A stretch of DNA of 64,000 nt from Reclinomonas americana ATCC 50394 (GCA_048213135.1 PS015049.1:170098-234097), one strand, 5' to 3'. Positions 1-17,800 are shown, counted from the first letter of the stretch. Notes: a model not told the origin generated them from the sequence alone. Program-made: numbers and translations.

Positions 1-1417
1 TGCAACAAATGTTGTTGGAGATGGACAATGCTCGGCGGCAGGCGCGTGTCGACGAGTGGGAGCTGGATGCACGAGAGCATGCCACAAAGGTACATTTATG
101 TGGTGATCGTTACGGTGGTGAATTTTATTGTCACTCATCTATCTATCGCTGTTGCTCCACCCCCAGAGTCAACTCGACCTGCAACGACAGCTGCACCAGA
201 CGGCAGATCAGATCTTGATCGAGGAACGCCAGCGCTTCAACGTGCTGCGCCAGCACCTGGACGAGCGCATGGAGGATGATCTGGCGGTGCACACCATTCG
301 GCAGCCACGGCATCGACACGGCCACGTGGATGTCGGGAGCCCGGCCACCGACGACGAGTTTGAGCGACCGCTGCGAGAGGCCGTACATGCTGCCGAGCGT
401 GCACAACTGGAGCGTGATCGGTCGGACTTGGAGCGACGCCATCGCGAGTTCCTGGACCGCATCGATACTCTCGGACGGTCGCACACGCTTGGTCGCACCT
501 CGGCGTCGGATCGCGACCGACCACGCATGGAGTCGCCGGCACCGCTGGTGGGCGGCAGCAGTTTCTCTGCCGAGCACCCTGCCCTGTCGGCCATTCGTGA
601 GACGCTGCGACGCGAGTACGGCTCGGAAGTGTCGACGATGACCACACCCTCCGGCACCGCCACACCCTCGTCGGGCGGCACCATGTCGTCGCCTTCGTTG
701 ACTCCGCCCTCCTCCTCCAGCAGCAACAGCAGCAGCACTACCAACACCAGTCGCAGTGGATCGGGCAACGACCGCTCCACTCCCGGCAGCGGTAGCAGCA
801 GCAGCAGCAGTGGCAGCGGTAACGATCGCGGACGAAGACGTGGAACCGATTCTTCGTCACCGTCACCACCGCCACCGCGCGTGATGGAACAGTTGGCGCG
901 TCACTTTGCCGAGCGTCGCACCGCGACATCGCACTTGCTGGAGCGCACCGCCGAAGCCGAATCGGCAGCCGGCCGCCGACAAGCAGCAGCAGTAGCCGAA
1001 GAAGAGGAGCAGCAGCGGCAGCAACAGGACTTGTCGCGTACCATGCGACGACCGGTCTCGTCCGGTCGCAGCGAGATGGTGGAGGCCTCGAGGCGAAGGG
1101 TGAGTGTTGGTGACGGTGATGACGATGAAAGTGTGCAAAAAGCTCATATATATGTGTGGTGACGACTGCAGGCGAGTGCCGCCACAACGACAACCACCAC
1201 AACGGCATCGTCGTCGTCCGTGTCGCGGAGAGCGACCGTCGGCGTCTCATCGTCGTCGTCGCTCATTTCGTCGACGGCCACCGAGTCGCACGACTCATAC
1301 CTCAAGGACCTGCAAGCGGAGGCCTCCGACGTCATTCGCAAGCACCGCCACTCGCGAGGCATCTTGCAAGGCGCACCGGCAGGCGAGAGCACCATGACAC
1401 GCGTGTCGCCGCCGTGA
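1..1417 (+). CDS. 3' part of a coiled-coil, Ser/Thr-rich protein (5' end outside window)
   Basis: Three exons are visible: 1-89 (open at the left edge), 167-1099 and 1172-1417, ending at TGA. Both introns are phase 0 (GTACAT...CCCCAG and GTGAGT...CTGCAG). The first about 120 codons are rich in Q, E, R, L and D (DLQRQLHQTADQILIEERQR is typical) and look like coiled coil with a His/Arg-rich break. Then follow long Ser/Thr/Gly/Pro runs, a second charged helical stretch (ERTAEAESAAGRRQAAAVAE) and a final segment, YLKDLQAEASDVIRKHRH. I do not recognise the family. A cytoskeletal or scaffold role would be a guess. It is tail-to-tail with the DPH4 gene, at most 140 bp away. The C-terminal reading frame and splice phases are well supported; the N-terminus cannot be seen. 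Confidence 0.7.
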
Positions 1418-1556
1418 GCACTCCGAGAGGAAATAGCAGCATGTAAAGGAACAGGTGTTTGTTTTCACTTCATGCTCTCGTGCGTCGGCTCTCTACCATC
1501 GGCGGGATACGCCGCAGCTGCGGCGGCCTCGGATACTGTCTGCGCAACCCACCATG

Positions 1557-2227
1557 TCATTCACTGGGCAAGAACAAGGCGAACAACGAGAAAGTTACCT
1601 GCACGGCGAGTGGATCGACACCGGGAAGCGACGACACGCGCAAGGCCAGAGAGCAACCAGAGCACATGAGCACTGTATCATCGATCGTACGTTGCCACCA
1701 GTGCTGCTGCTGCTGCTCCACCTCGCCATCGGAAGACGACGACGACGAAGATCGAGGAGACGAGGGCGCATCTTGCTCGGCCAACTCCTCTCTCCGCTCC
1801 TCCTCCTGCTCCGCACGCGCTGCTGCCTCCTTCAGCAAGTGCACTCGCTGCAGCTCATACGTCTCTCCACACCGACACGGCCACATCCACACCTCATCCA
1901 GCGGATTCCACAGCATCTCATGCAAAAACACCTCCTCATTCGCCTCCAGCTCATCCGCCGACGGATCTGCACATGAGAAACATAAGCAACGCATCTACAT
2001 AACGAGCAAGGAGGCGGGAAAGCAGCACCTCCCGCAGGCAGCGCATCGTCGCTGGTGAGCCGCAGATAGGCCTCATGCAAACGTCGGAACTTGGCAGCTG
2101 GATCACTGCCGCTTGCATGTAATTGCCGATCAGGGTGCAAGTCGCGGGCAAGGCGGCGGTATGCTGAGCGGATCTCGGCCAGTGTGGCGGTGCGAGAGAC
2201 GCCGAGAATGTCGTATGGTGATGACAT
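1557..2227 (-). CDS. DPH4: DPH4/DNAJC24: J-domain diphthamide biosynthesis protein with CSL zinc finger
   Basis: Exon 1 is 2029-2227 (ATG, MSSPYDILGVS) and exon 2 is 1557-1966, joined by a 62-bp phase-1 intron. Residues 1-70 form a J domain with the HPD motif (LHPDRQ). The C-terminal half has the DPH-type CSL zinc finger: WPCRCGETYEL, then CSGCSLALRV about 75 residues later, supplying the four Cys zinc ligands. An acidic/Ser/Gln insert lies between them. In characterised organisms DPH4 donates electrons and iron to the Dph1-Dph2 radical enzyme that starts diphthamide synthesis on elongation factor 2, in the cytosol. One uncertainty: a GTAACT...GCGCAG intron could remove the last 13 codons and move the stop to about 1465. 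The gene is divergent from the HARE-HTH gene across a microsatellite-rich interval. Confidence 0.88.
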
Positions 2228-2820
2228 AAGTTCGAAGTTGGTGGTGGTGTCACTTGGGACATGATTTTCGCGCGCGATTTCGTGGTTCCTCACAAAAAAA
2301 GTGTGTGTTTGTGTGTGTGTGAAAGTGTGTGTGTGTGAGAGAGAGAGTGAGAGTGTGTGAGTGAGAGAGCGCAACGAGGAGGAGAAGAAAGGTGAGTGTG
2401 ACAAATGTGTGACAAAAGTGTGTGTGAAAAGTGAGTGAGTGTGTGTGATGAGCGTAGAAAGAGTGTGTGTGTGCTAGTGGGTGTGTAAGTGTGTGTGAGA
2501 GTGTGTGTGTGTGTGTGAGGAACAAAATGTGAGAGTGTGAGAAAAAGTGAGTGATGAAAGTGTGTGAATGTGAGTGTGTGTATGAGTGTGTGTGTGAGTG
2601 TGTGTGTGAGAGAGAGAGAGAGAGACAAGTGTGTGGAGTGTATCCCATGTGTTTGAGAATGTGATTGAGAAAGTACGTGTCGCGATTTGGTTCTTTTTTC
2701 TCAAACTCTTCTCTCACTCACACTCACTCTCACTCACTCTCACTCTCTCACTCTCTCTCTCTCTCTCACTCCCCTCACTCACTCACCCTCCCTCGACTCA
2801 GCACACAATCCGACAACAAT
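2228..2820. promoter_or_regulatory. Divergent intergenic region with GT/GA and CTCA microsatellites
   Basis: These 593 bp separate the start codons of DPH4 (minus) and the HARE-HTH gene (plus), so they must hold both promoters. About 2296-2630 is imperfect GT/GA repeat (GTGTGTGTGA-like units) and about 2700-2790 is CTCACT/CTCTCT repeat. No TATA box or other element is convincing by eye. The HT-rich frames crossing the repeat are artefacts. Confidence 0.6.
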
Positions 2821-5800
2821 ATGTCCACTCGGCCGTCTCGCAGTGCGGCGTCCAAATCAGCGGCTGGCGGCAACTCGCCGCACTGGACGCGCACTGCTGC
2901 CGGACGCCCGCTGAGTAAGCGCGCAGCGGCGGGAGACAGTGACGGCGACTTTGACGATGGAGCTGGAGGCGACGCGTCGACTGGCCGTGCACGCTCGCAG
3001 GCGGGCGCACGACGCCCGTCGTATCCGCCTCCGGATCGAGGACGACTGGCGCAGGCGATTGTGACGGTGCTGCGCGAGGCTGCCGCGCCACTGACGATTG
3101 AGGAGATTGTGGAGCGCGTGCACGCGCACGATACCGGGCTCACCACCAAGGCGCACCAGCTGCACGCGTTCCTGGGGCGCGATATTGCCTCCAAGGGCAC
3201 TGGCTCGGTGTTCCATCGAGTGGTTCCCGGTGTGTTTTCGCTGCGTGAACTCGGTCCGGTGTCGGACGACGTTCGCGAGGCGTGCTTGGAGCGCGCCAAG
3301 AATCGCCCCAAGCACGGCGGCGCTCGCGTCAAGGTCATCGACGTCATTCAGCAACTGATCCTCGCCGCCGGTCATCCTCTGACGGTGTGCACATTGCATG
3401 TCAGCCTCTATGTTTTATCATTACTTCGTGAGCCTCCCTCACACTCTTGGACGACTGCAGATTGCGTCGCAGCTGCGTTCGCGCGAGGACGGTGGCATCA
3501 GTGTGGACACGGCCGATCACCAGGTGCACGCACTGATCGCCCGCGACATCTCCAACAAAGGCTCCGGCTCGGTATTTGTGCGCGTGGCCAATGGCGTGTT
3601 CACGGTGCCAAGTGTGGGCGTGCCGCCCGATTATGTCGTTCCCCGTGCGACGTACACCGCCCCATCCTCGTCGTCCTCCACCACAGCAGCAGCAGGGGCG
3701 GCGGTGGCGGCGTCGGGTGATCGCGTTGTGGCGTCGCCAAGCGGTGCCACCAGTCGATCGCTGCAGCCCAACCTGACATCGCTGGTGCGCTGCATCTTGC
3801 GACAAACCGACGAANNNNNNNNNNNNNNNNNNNNCCAATGTCGGTCTCCGACCTGCTCGCACGCCTCGTTGCCACCGGCTCACGGCAACTGTCGCCCAAT
3901 CTGAGCGAGCACCAGTTGCATGCGTTTCTCTCACGCAGTGCGCACAACAAGAGCGGGTACGATGTACCGCCCTTCCTGGTGCTGGAGGGTCATCGGTATA
4001 CGACGCCGGAGAACGTTCAGCTCAACGGCTTCCTACATCAGTTCTCGGATGCGACGTGGGTAGGCATGCTCGCTCGCGCTCTGCGCGACAGTGCCCGCAA
4101 TGCTGGCACCGCGGCGGCCGACCAGGGCCAGGACCCACCATCCGCATTCATCTATCACGCCGAGCTGTCGGGTGCTGAGGTACTGCAGCTCATTCGCCAT
4201 CGCCTGACGCTTGCCGACGACCGGCTGGCACTGCACACACTGCGCGAGCATGTGGAGGCCACTGTTGCGTCGCTGTCGCCACAGGACATGCCGATTGCCA
4301 TGGCGATCGGCGCCGACGCCGACGACGATGCGGCCGTGGTGTACACACTCCGCGAGTTGTATTCTGGACGGCAACAGACCACACGCAGCCCGGCACCCAG
4401 TCGGGCCAAGAGCAGTCTGGCACGCAAGAGGCGCCGCAGCCTGCTTTCCAAGAAGAAGAAGCAGAAACGGGGCGCTGCGACTGCTGCGACTTCTGCCGGT
4501 ACCAAGCGGAGAAAGACAGCCGGCTCGGCCGTGGCCACCGAGGAAGGCCACGCCGGTTCAGAGAACGGCGACGACGACGATGCCGACAACGACGGTGACG
4601 ACGACGACGATGATGACGACGGCGATGAGGATATGTCCGCTGCTTTTGGCACCGGCCACGGCGGCGTTGACGACGACGATGACGACGACGGCGACTATCA
4701 GATTGCAGAGGGTGACAGCGGCGACGACAGTGACGACGATTATGTTGCCGGCATCAGCGGCAGTATCTCGAAGTCGGGCCGAGGCCACAGGAATGGCGCC
4801 AATGGCGGCATGCAGCATTCGTTGCCGGAGACGGTGAGCGGCATGGTTTCTCTCGACAACCTGCCGCCACTGATCACCGAGGAGGAGGAGAGAGCGGCGG
4901 CCGACGGGCGCATCAGCACCATGTTTGATGAGGACGAGGACGAAGAGGACGAGGAGATGAAGACGGCGACGGTGGTGCATGAGGAGGANNNNNNNNNNNN
5001 NNNNNNNNNNNNNNNNNNNNNNNNNNNNNNNNNNNNNNNNNNNNNNNNNNNNNNNNNNNNNNNNNNNNNNNNNNNNNNNNNNNNNNNNNNNNNGGAGGAG
5101 GAGGAGAAGACGACGAATAAGGACGAAGCGCCGAGTGCTGATGCGACCGACGACGACCATGCCATGGAGCACGCGAATGGCCATCGGCGACACGATGATG
5201 CTGATGACGACGGCGACGACGACGTTGCTGGCGGTGGTGGCGGTCCACAACCAGCGGCCCCTGTGGCGGTCGCGGACCACTCGATGTCGAGTGCCGCAAG
5301 TGGTGGCGGCAACGGCGACGGCAACGGCAGCAGCAACAGCGGTGATGGCAGCAGTGGTAGTGGTGGTGGGGAGGGTACTGGAGCGAGCGGTAATGGTGGC
5401 CAACAAGAGAGCAGCAAGACGACGGCTGCGGCCGTACAGATGGGATTCGGTGGTGCCAACGAGTTCACTCCTGTGCGCCTGGCGCTGCTCCCCGGTGGCC
5501 ACCTCAGCCACGCACGTTCCGCCGTGACTCTGACGCCAGACATGCACACGGAGGTGGAGGAGAGCGAAGACGACTCGGAGGCCATGATGGCGTTGGACGG
5601 CGACGGCATTGGTGCGCTGAAAGCGAGACCGGTAATCAAAGGGTACGTGTACTGGCGACACAATGCATCGATGCCCACGCATTGTCTGACATTGGCGTCT
5701 GTGTAGTGTTCGCTCTTCTTCCACCGGGGCTGCTGCTGCGGCAGCGGCGGCGGCGGTGGCGGCTGCTGCCACTGCGGCCAGTGTGGGTGCAATGGTCCGC

Positions 5801-5956
5801 GATAATACCGAATGCGAACATGCTCTCACTCTGTTGCAGTTGTCGGGGTGCGTAAAAACGTCAACATCGTATTATCGTGCAGAATGACTGAATCGTCATC
5901 TCTGCAGGTTTGCCAACACCTCGTCGTCACTTTCGCGGTTACCCTCCATGTCGTGA
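2821..5956 (+). CDS. Protein with three tandem HARE-HTH domains and an acidic low-complexity tail
   Basis: Coding segments are 2821-3384, 3461-5642 (interrupted by N runs 3815-3834 and 4989-5093), 5707-5847 and 5908-5956 (TGA). Three HARE-HTH (HB1/ASXL/restriction endonuclease HTH) repeats are seen. Repeat 1 is around residues 75-145 (LTIEEIVERVHAHD, LHAFLGRDIASKG, FHRVVPGVFSLRE). Repeat 2 spans the first intron (VHALIARDISNKGSGSVFV, VANGVFTVP). Repeat 3 is broken by the first gap (MSVSDLLARLVATGS, LHAFLSRSAHNKSGY). A weaker fourth helical unit follows. Then come a basic stretch rich in RKRRR/KKKKQK that looks like a nuclear localisation signal, and long D/E and G/S tracts. HARE-HTH is proposed to couple chromatin proteins to DNA, so a nuclear chromatin role is inferred. 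The frame changes across the first gap, so that gap length is wrong or the gap hides an intron. Confidence 0.82.
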
Positions 5957-6171
5957 GAACGCAGTTCCGGAGATGGTGGTTGCAAGTTGTATGGTGTTGC
6001 TGTTTATCAGTGTCGTTTCCTTTTCGATTCAATGTGGCGTGCGACCCGCACAATGTAAAAACAGAAAGAATGAACGATCAAATGTCGGAGCGCGTGTCGT
6101 GAGTGGGCACACTTTGCGTTGGAATTGATTGTGCATTCATTCATTCAAGAATAACAAAACAACTACTAGAT

Positions 6172-9008
6172 TCAGTTGACGACTTCTATCGTCGAGGCGA
6201 GATTAACACCCTCACCGCCGTCACCAGGAGCCGCGTTAGTATTGAGCAGGCGTGATTGACCTGCATTCGACATCCGTGCTGCTTGTGAGGGGCCGTGCGA
6301 CGAAGAGCCGCCGCTGCTGTCGCCGACCACGTCCGGCTCACTGGAGCCAATGGGAGGCAGCACATCCACGGCCGACATGTGACGCGGTCGGGTGCCACTG
6401 CCGCTTGCGCCTTCGCGACCCTTGGTGGGCGACGAGCTGATGGCTCGCCCGGTCGGCTTGCGGCCCTTGCCGGAAGGAGAATTCTGCAGCGCGCACGCAC
6501 ACACATACAATAAACGTGAGTGACAACCACGCTGCTCGTACCGCCTACCAAAAAAGACACACCGAGGAGGGGGAGCCGGTGCCGTATGGCGAGTGGGCCA
6601 GACGGGCCAATTGCGCGCCCGGATGGATTAGTTGCGGATCCTGCAAGTGCGGTGGTTTCATGGATTCAAGTCGTGACTTGCGCGCCGCCATGCTGTCGTT
6701 CAGTGCTTTCAACATCATCAGGTCCGTGTTGATGCTGGCGTCCTGTGAGTGGGTGTGAGGAAAAGGGGGATGGAGGGAAAGGGTGGGAGGGGGAAAGGGA
6801 GAGGGTGCAGGGAAAGGATGGGAGACGAGGGGGGAGTGACGAGGGGGAGAGACGAGGGGGAGTGACGAGGGGGAGTGACGAGGGGGAGAGACGAGGGGGA
6901 GAGAACGAGGGGGAGAGACGAGGGGGAGAGACGAGGGGGAGAGANNNNNNNNNNNNNNNNNNNNAAGAGAGAGGGCGAAGGGGAAGGGTGGGAGAGACGA
7001 GGGGGGAGAGACGAGGGGGAGTGACGAGGGGGAGTGACGAGGGGGAGTGACGAGGGGGAGTGACGAGGGGGGAGTGACGAGGTACAGAGAGAAGGGTCAC
7101 TGGCAATGAGAGTCACGCACCACCGCCTCGAGGCTTTCTAGCACTGCCAGTTTTGGGAGTGGGTCTGGAAGCAGAAGCATGGGAAGAAGGCTGGGATCCA
7201 TGTGGGTGGTGGGATCGCGGCTTGAACTGGGAGTGAGAGGAGAGACAAGGTGAGTGAAGATGAAGGCACATACTGCGTGGCTGGCTTTCTGTCCTTCGCA
7301 GATAACGGGTCGTCTCTCTTTCTCTTTCTTTCTTTCGTGCACGCTTGTCTCAATTCTCTGTTCCTTGCTGCCCCTTTCGCTTCCACTCACCGTAACCGCT
7401 GTGCGTGTGTTGCCGTGCGCGTCCGGGTCGCCGATAATGAACGGACTTGCCTCTCGGCTCCCGGCGGGAGGGCGAGACTCCCCAGATCTGCCAGTTGCTC
7501 CAACGTCACTCCGGACAGTGACGGTGGTGGTGGCGGTGATGACAACCCGCTACCACTGCCACCAGCAGCTCCGCTACCACCACCAGCCATGGTTGCCGCA
7601 GGCGTTACACTGGGCGACAAGACAGACTGCGATTGGGGAGATGAGGTCATCGCAAAGCACGAAACACCATGGTCGATCCACAAACACACCACTTCGGCCT
7701 CGCGCTGCTGCAGCTCTTTGCGCAGCTTGGCAAGCTGCCGTTCCAACCCCTTGATCTGCTGCTCAATGTCGGCAGCACCCTCGTGAGCCCGGGTCTGTTC
7801 TCTCGCGCGCACCACGGCGCCGTGCATGCGGTCCAGGCGATTGCGCAGTTCCACATTCAGGGCTTCCGAGGCGGCGAGTTTCTCCCGCAGCTCCTTCTGC
7901 TTGCCGACCACTGATCGCGCCTCGGTGCGCAGCTGCGTGAGCTGCTGGTGGACCTCGGAGTATTGCGTCTCTGATCGTGCAGAAAGCGGTGGGCGGAGAG
8001 GCATGTATGACAGAGAAAGCAAGCGAGGGGCGATGCCGCACCGTACTTGGCCTTGTCGGTCTCCAGCTGCGCTCTGAGTTCGTCCACCTGCGTCTGTGAG
8101 TGCATCCGTTCCACCGTCAGCTGCTCCTTCAGCTTGGCCACCAGTCGAGTGGCAGTGACACGCTGCACGAGACGAGTCACAGATCAGCAACAAAGATCCA
8201 CATCGTCAGTGAGAGTAGTGACAAGAGCGACGCAACATCCTCCAGCAACGTGGCCACCTCCGTCGCCGTCATGCCCTGCGCTCGACGCTGCGCCAGCTCC
8301 GCGTCGGAGAGACTGACAGCGGTCGGATCGAGATTGCGATCGCGGATGAACGATTCGAGCTCGTCAACGCGCCTGACGAAGGGGCAGCAAGGAGAGAGAC
8401 CAGCAGTCAGCTCGTGAGCCGCGGGCGATCGTTGCGTTCTTTCTTTCTTCAGTCTCCTCGCTTATCCTTCCCTCGAGCGATCACCTCCTCTCTCTCTCTT
8501 CCGTCGAGCGATCTCTCTCTCTGTGCTTGTGACCCACCTTGCCAGCTCATTGGCTCTCTTCTCCTCCGCATCAGCTCGACTGCGCTCCGCCTGCAGCTTC
8601 TCTGTCAAACGACCGACTCGATCGTCCTGTCCGATTCCGCCGCCACTGCTCTGCTTCCCACTCGTCACTGCGCGTCGTCCGGTGACTGCACTGGCGGACT
8701 GAGGCACTGCCGTTGTTGTTACTGATGTTGCTGTCTTGTGCCGAGTTGCGACACTGCGTGTGAATCACGGAGAGCAGTTTAGAATGACGTGTCCGCTCAG
8801 TGTGTGTGAGTGCGTGTGAGTGTGATCGTTGAGCTGTGTGTGTATGTGTGTGTGTGAGAGGAGGACGGAACTCGGCAGAGCTGGCGTCGCCACCGCCAAT
8901 CATCGGCGGAGAGAACGCGTGCGTGAGAGTCGACAAGTGTCTAAAAGCGCGGTGCTGTTTGTCCCGAATTCGCAACAAAACGTCGACGTAGGCGGCATGC
9001 TCCCCCAT
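6172..9008 (-). CDS. Coiled-coil protein with Ser-rich C-terminus, nine exons
   Basis: Model: 8872-9008 (ATG, MGEHAAYVDVLLRIR), 8538-8753, 8237-8372, 8042-8162, 7690-7970, 7391-7626, 7121-7226, 6563-6742 and 6172-6483 (TGA). All reading phases agree, giving about 574 residues. The middle is strongly heptad-like (RLTEKLQAERSRADAEEKR, ATRLVAKLKEQLTVERMHS, IEQQIKGLERQLAKLRKELQ), predicting a long coiled coil of about 200 residues. A Gly/Ser/Pro segment, a short hydrophobic helix (LAVLESLEAV) and a basic, Ser-rich tail follow. No enzyme or named domain is recognised. A cytoskeletal, Golgi or centrosomal scaffold is possible but unproven. Intron 3 uses an unusual GTTGCGT donor, and the intron before the penultimate exon holds a large minisatellite. 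The first exon and its GTTCCG donor are the least certain part. Confidence 0.7.
6745..7085. repeat. Purine-rich minisatellite (GAGGGGGAGTGAC-type units) inside an intron
   Basis: About 20 imperfect copies of a 12-13 bp unit (GACGAGGGGGAGTGAC and GACGAGGGGGAGA variants) are interrupted by a 20-N gap at 6945-6964. The array lies in the intron between coding blocks 7121-7226 and 6563-6742 of the minus-strand coiled-coil gene. On the sense strand it is pyrimidine-rich and runs almost to the acceptor. Open frames crossing it are repeat artefacts. Confidence 0.85.
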
Positions 9009-9268
9009 TTTGCTGCAGCTCATGAGCATCCTGGTCCGCGATCGATGAAATCCTCCTGTTTGCCCCAAAGAGCGAAAGATCGCAGTTCTCGATTTGCAAT
9101 TGTTCGAAGTTCCGGTCGTGGTCGCAAGTCTGCCCTCAAGACTGGTGCTTGTGCTGATGTGCTGGATACACGCATGCCTAGACTTTGCCATCAAGAGAGC
9201 TGATGCTTGTTTTGTGAATTCGTCCGCACGTTGTCCCACCACCACTTCACATCCAACTTGGCGCCAAA
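9009..9268. promoter_or_regulatory. Short bidirectional promoter interval
   Basis: These 260 bp separate the start codons of the minus-strand coiled-coil gene (9008) and the plus-strand membrane-anchored protein (9269). A TGCAG acceptor-like site a few bases before the minus-strand ATG suggests a 5' UTR intron for that gene. No TATA box or other motif is convincing. Confidence 0.45.
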
Positions 9269-14808
<5,540 letters not shown>

Positions 14809-14854
14809 CGACGCGTCCGTGGCAGTGTATTGTCCCCCACGTGCAGATGCTTGC

Positions 14855-17800
14855 TCACTTGCGCGGGGCAGACTTCAGTATGCTGTTGACTCGTATGCGT
14901 TCGTAGTGCATCACTCGCCCGTAGGCATCCTCGTGATGTTGCACCTCGTGCGCCAGGGTGCGGTACGTCTTGTCCGTCGACTCGAACCGAATCAAGCGGC
15001 ACACCTGTCGGTTCCATCACCAGAAAGTCAGCAATGGCGATCGGCAGTGTGCTGCATCACGGCCACGGTAACACGCACATCGATGGGAAACGGAAAGGTG
15101 ACGGAGAGATTCACAGTGCGTTGACTCTGCGCAGCAGCACGTTAGCAACGAAACGCAAACGGCAGCTGGTGGTGGACGAAACGGGTCCGGCAGACTCGAT
15201 GGACTCGATGGTGTCGGCGGGCACTGCCTGCGTCTTTGGAGGAGCATGGGGATCCGCCACGCGGAACGAGTCGTCGGTCTGCACATTGACAAGACCCGCG
15301 GGAGACACCTCGTATGCCACCGTCACTTGCGTGTCCTCGTCGACTGCACGGTAGGTGAAGATGATGAGCGAGTGACAAACAACACCTCTGCCATCTACCG
15401 TCGAACGCAACGGTTCATCTGTCGTCGCAGACAGCGGGAGGTTTGCGTCGGGTGAAAGAGCACTCCGAGCTCCCAGGAAGGCACCACAAAGTCGCCCTTG
15501 TCGATGAAACCCTGCGCGCGTATGTTAGCATGGCGTTCGGTTTGTCGAAGGGAAAAGTGACAAACCCACGCGGCGCCCGTCACATTGTGTGAGCCAAGGA
15601 ACACCCACGGCACGGTGCGGTCACCCTGCTCGCCATCCCCATTGATGGTGGTGTACAGCTTGGCGTGACAGGCGAACGGATGTGGGGCCAGCGATGGCGC
15701 TGTGGGTGTCCAGCGGTGGAGCAGGCGGCGAAGTGGGGCACTCGGCTCGGTTACAAGCTTGTAGCACGAGGCCATCGCGTGTCTGAGGGGAAAGATAAGG
15801 GGAAGGAGAAGGGGGAGGAGAAGGGGGAGGAGAAGGGGGAGGGGAAGGGGATGGAGAGAGATGAATTGTCAGAAGCTAGCCAACCACGGATCTCAAGAAC
15901 ACGCTAACTATCAGCCACGCACATCTGCTCTCGATACTCTGCCCTACAAAGATCCCCTACGCACCCAAACATGCTCATCTCCACATCGGCGATACTTGGC
16001 CACACAATGCGACACGGCAGGGCCGACAAGGACGACGGCTGCGTGTCGACACTCGAAACCGCTTCGTCCTCCCCGACAGCTCTCTGCAACGCACATGAGT
16101 GACACACTTGACATCATGCCAGGGGAACGAAGGGTAAAAGACCTGTGAATCCACGAGAAACCAGCGACACAACGACGGGATCAGACTGTCGGCGTGGCGA
16201 TCGAGCGTGGAAGCCAGCATGAATAAGACGCGTTCAGAGGCCGGTGGCTTGTCCGCGATCGGCGGTTCCGCAACCAGCAAGTCATGCAGTGCCAGTGCAC
16301 CCCACTTGCGCGCTGTGACAGCGAGAGGAGATTGAGAAGCGAGGGAAGAGAAACAGAGGGCGGGAGGGCGATTTCTTGCCTTCAGGATTGCGTGTGCGAT
16401 GCGCACCGGAACCCCGATACAAAGGGTAACGACCGGGTTTGGAAAGGATAAGCGAGACCGCAGCATCGGCGTAGTCATCTGCGACTGACATTCAGAATGT
16501 GAAGCTTGCAAAGCTTCTCGTTGCTGCAGTAACGCAACAGTTCCACACCAGTCGGCCGGTGAGTTCACTAAGTTCCAGCGACTGCAGGTACGCAGCAAGA
16601 GTGCGCGAGAACGGCACCATCGGTGGGCGATCGGCGGCCGGAAACTCCTGCGTAAACGCCCGACGCGCAGTCAACACACGACGGCCTTTCCTTTTTTTGT
16701 GTGACCACACATAATATCTCGCACCTGCGTCCACACCGTGTTCAATCGCCCATGCCAGTCGACCTCGCGAAAGTTGGCCGTGGTGACAGCCACGCGAACC
16801 GACTGCGCCCGTCGCACCACCAGCAGCTTGACGTGGTGCACGCCGGGTGCGCCAGTGCCGTGTGGGGCCGTCGGCCTGAGCACGAAGCGGTCGGGGAATG
16901 GTGATCCGTCGTCCAGCTGCGGGAGGGGGAAGGAGGAGCAAGGAAGGAGACGGATGAGAACAAGGGAAAGAGCAAGAGAACAAAGAGGGCAATATAGATG
17001 CGAATGAGTTAGAGAGAACGACGGAATTGAGTTGAGGTCAACGAGATGTGACAGCGTGGAACAAACATGCGAAAAAAGATACTAGCGAGCGGACGTGGCA
17101 AAGAGGAGAGTGGCACAGAGAGGATGAAACGAACTGGCCAATGAGAAAGGGCGTTGTGCTTGGAACCAACATGAAAGAGGGGGCAGAGTGAAACGCAGAG
17201 AAGGATGAGCAGGAGGAGACAGCAAGGATGACGCCAAGCAAACAAGAAAGCAGAAACATGTGTTGCACGTGGACCAACATCAAGTGGGAGGGGATCAAGC
17301 AGCAGGAAGATGAGAGACAGAAACTTGCGAGTGGTGCAAAAGAGAGAGGAGAAAGTCACAAAAAAAGACAGAAAAGAGTAAGCCAAAGAGAAGGAGGTGC
17401 GTCGCAAAGAGGGCGTAGAGTGTGAATGAGAAAACAAATGAGCAGGGAGGAGACAGAAAGGAAGACGCCAAACACACAAGAAAGCAGACAGGGGTGAAGG
17501 AAAGGAGAGACCGACACGGAGGCCACTCAATCGAGGGGCGACCAACCATTGTGGAAATGCTCTTTGTCGAGCTGTACACCAGCGTAACAGGAACATGCTG
17601 CAGCGCTGCAGTTCACTATCAGCATCTATAGAGAGAAACTTGCGCAGTCAACACGCACCCGGGCACTCAAACAACAACCACGTTGGCTCGGCCTCAAACG
17701 AGCATAAAAGCACCTCGAGAATACCTTGCACCTGCCCAACAACAATGAAAAGAGAGAAAAAGAAGAGAAAGAGAGAAAGACATGGCGCAACTGGTCCAAC

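Noticed and set aside
128-780. Overlapping long frames antisense to the first gene
   Set aside because: GC-rich codon-biased coding DNA gives open frames on the other strand; splice phases and the shared stop support only the plus-strand model.
2250-2717. Long minus-strand frames rich in HTHTHS/SLSLSH
   Set aside because: They are translations of the GT/GA microsatellite in the divergent promoter; no splice or family support.
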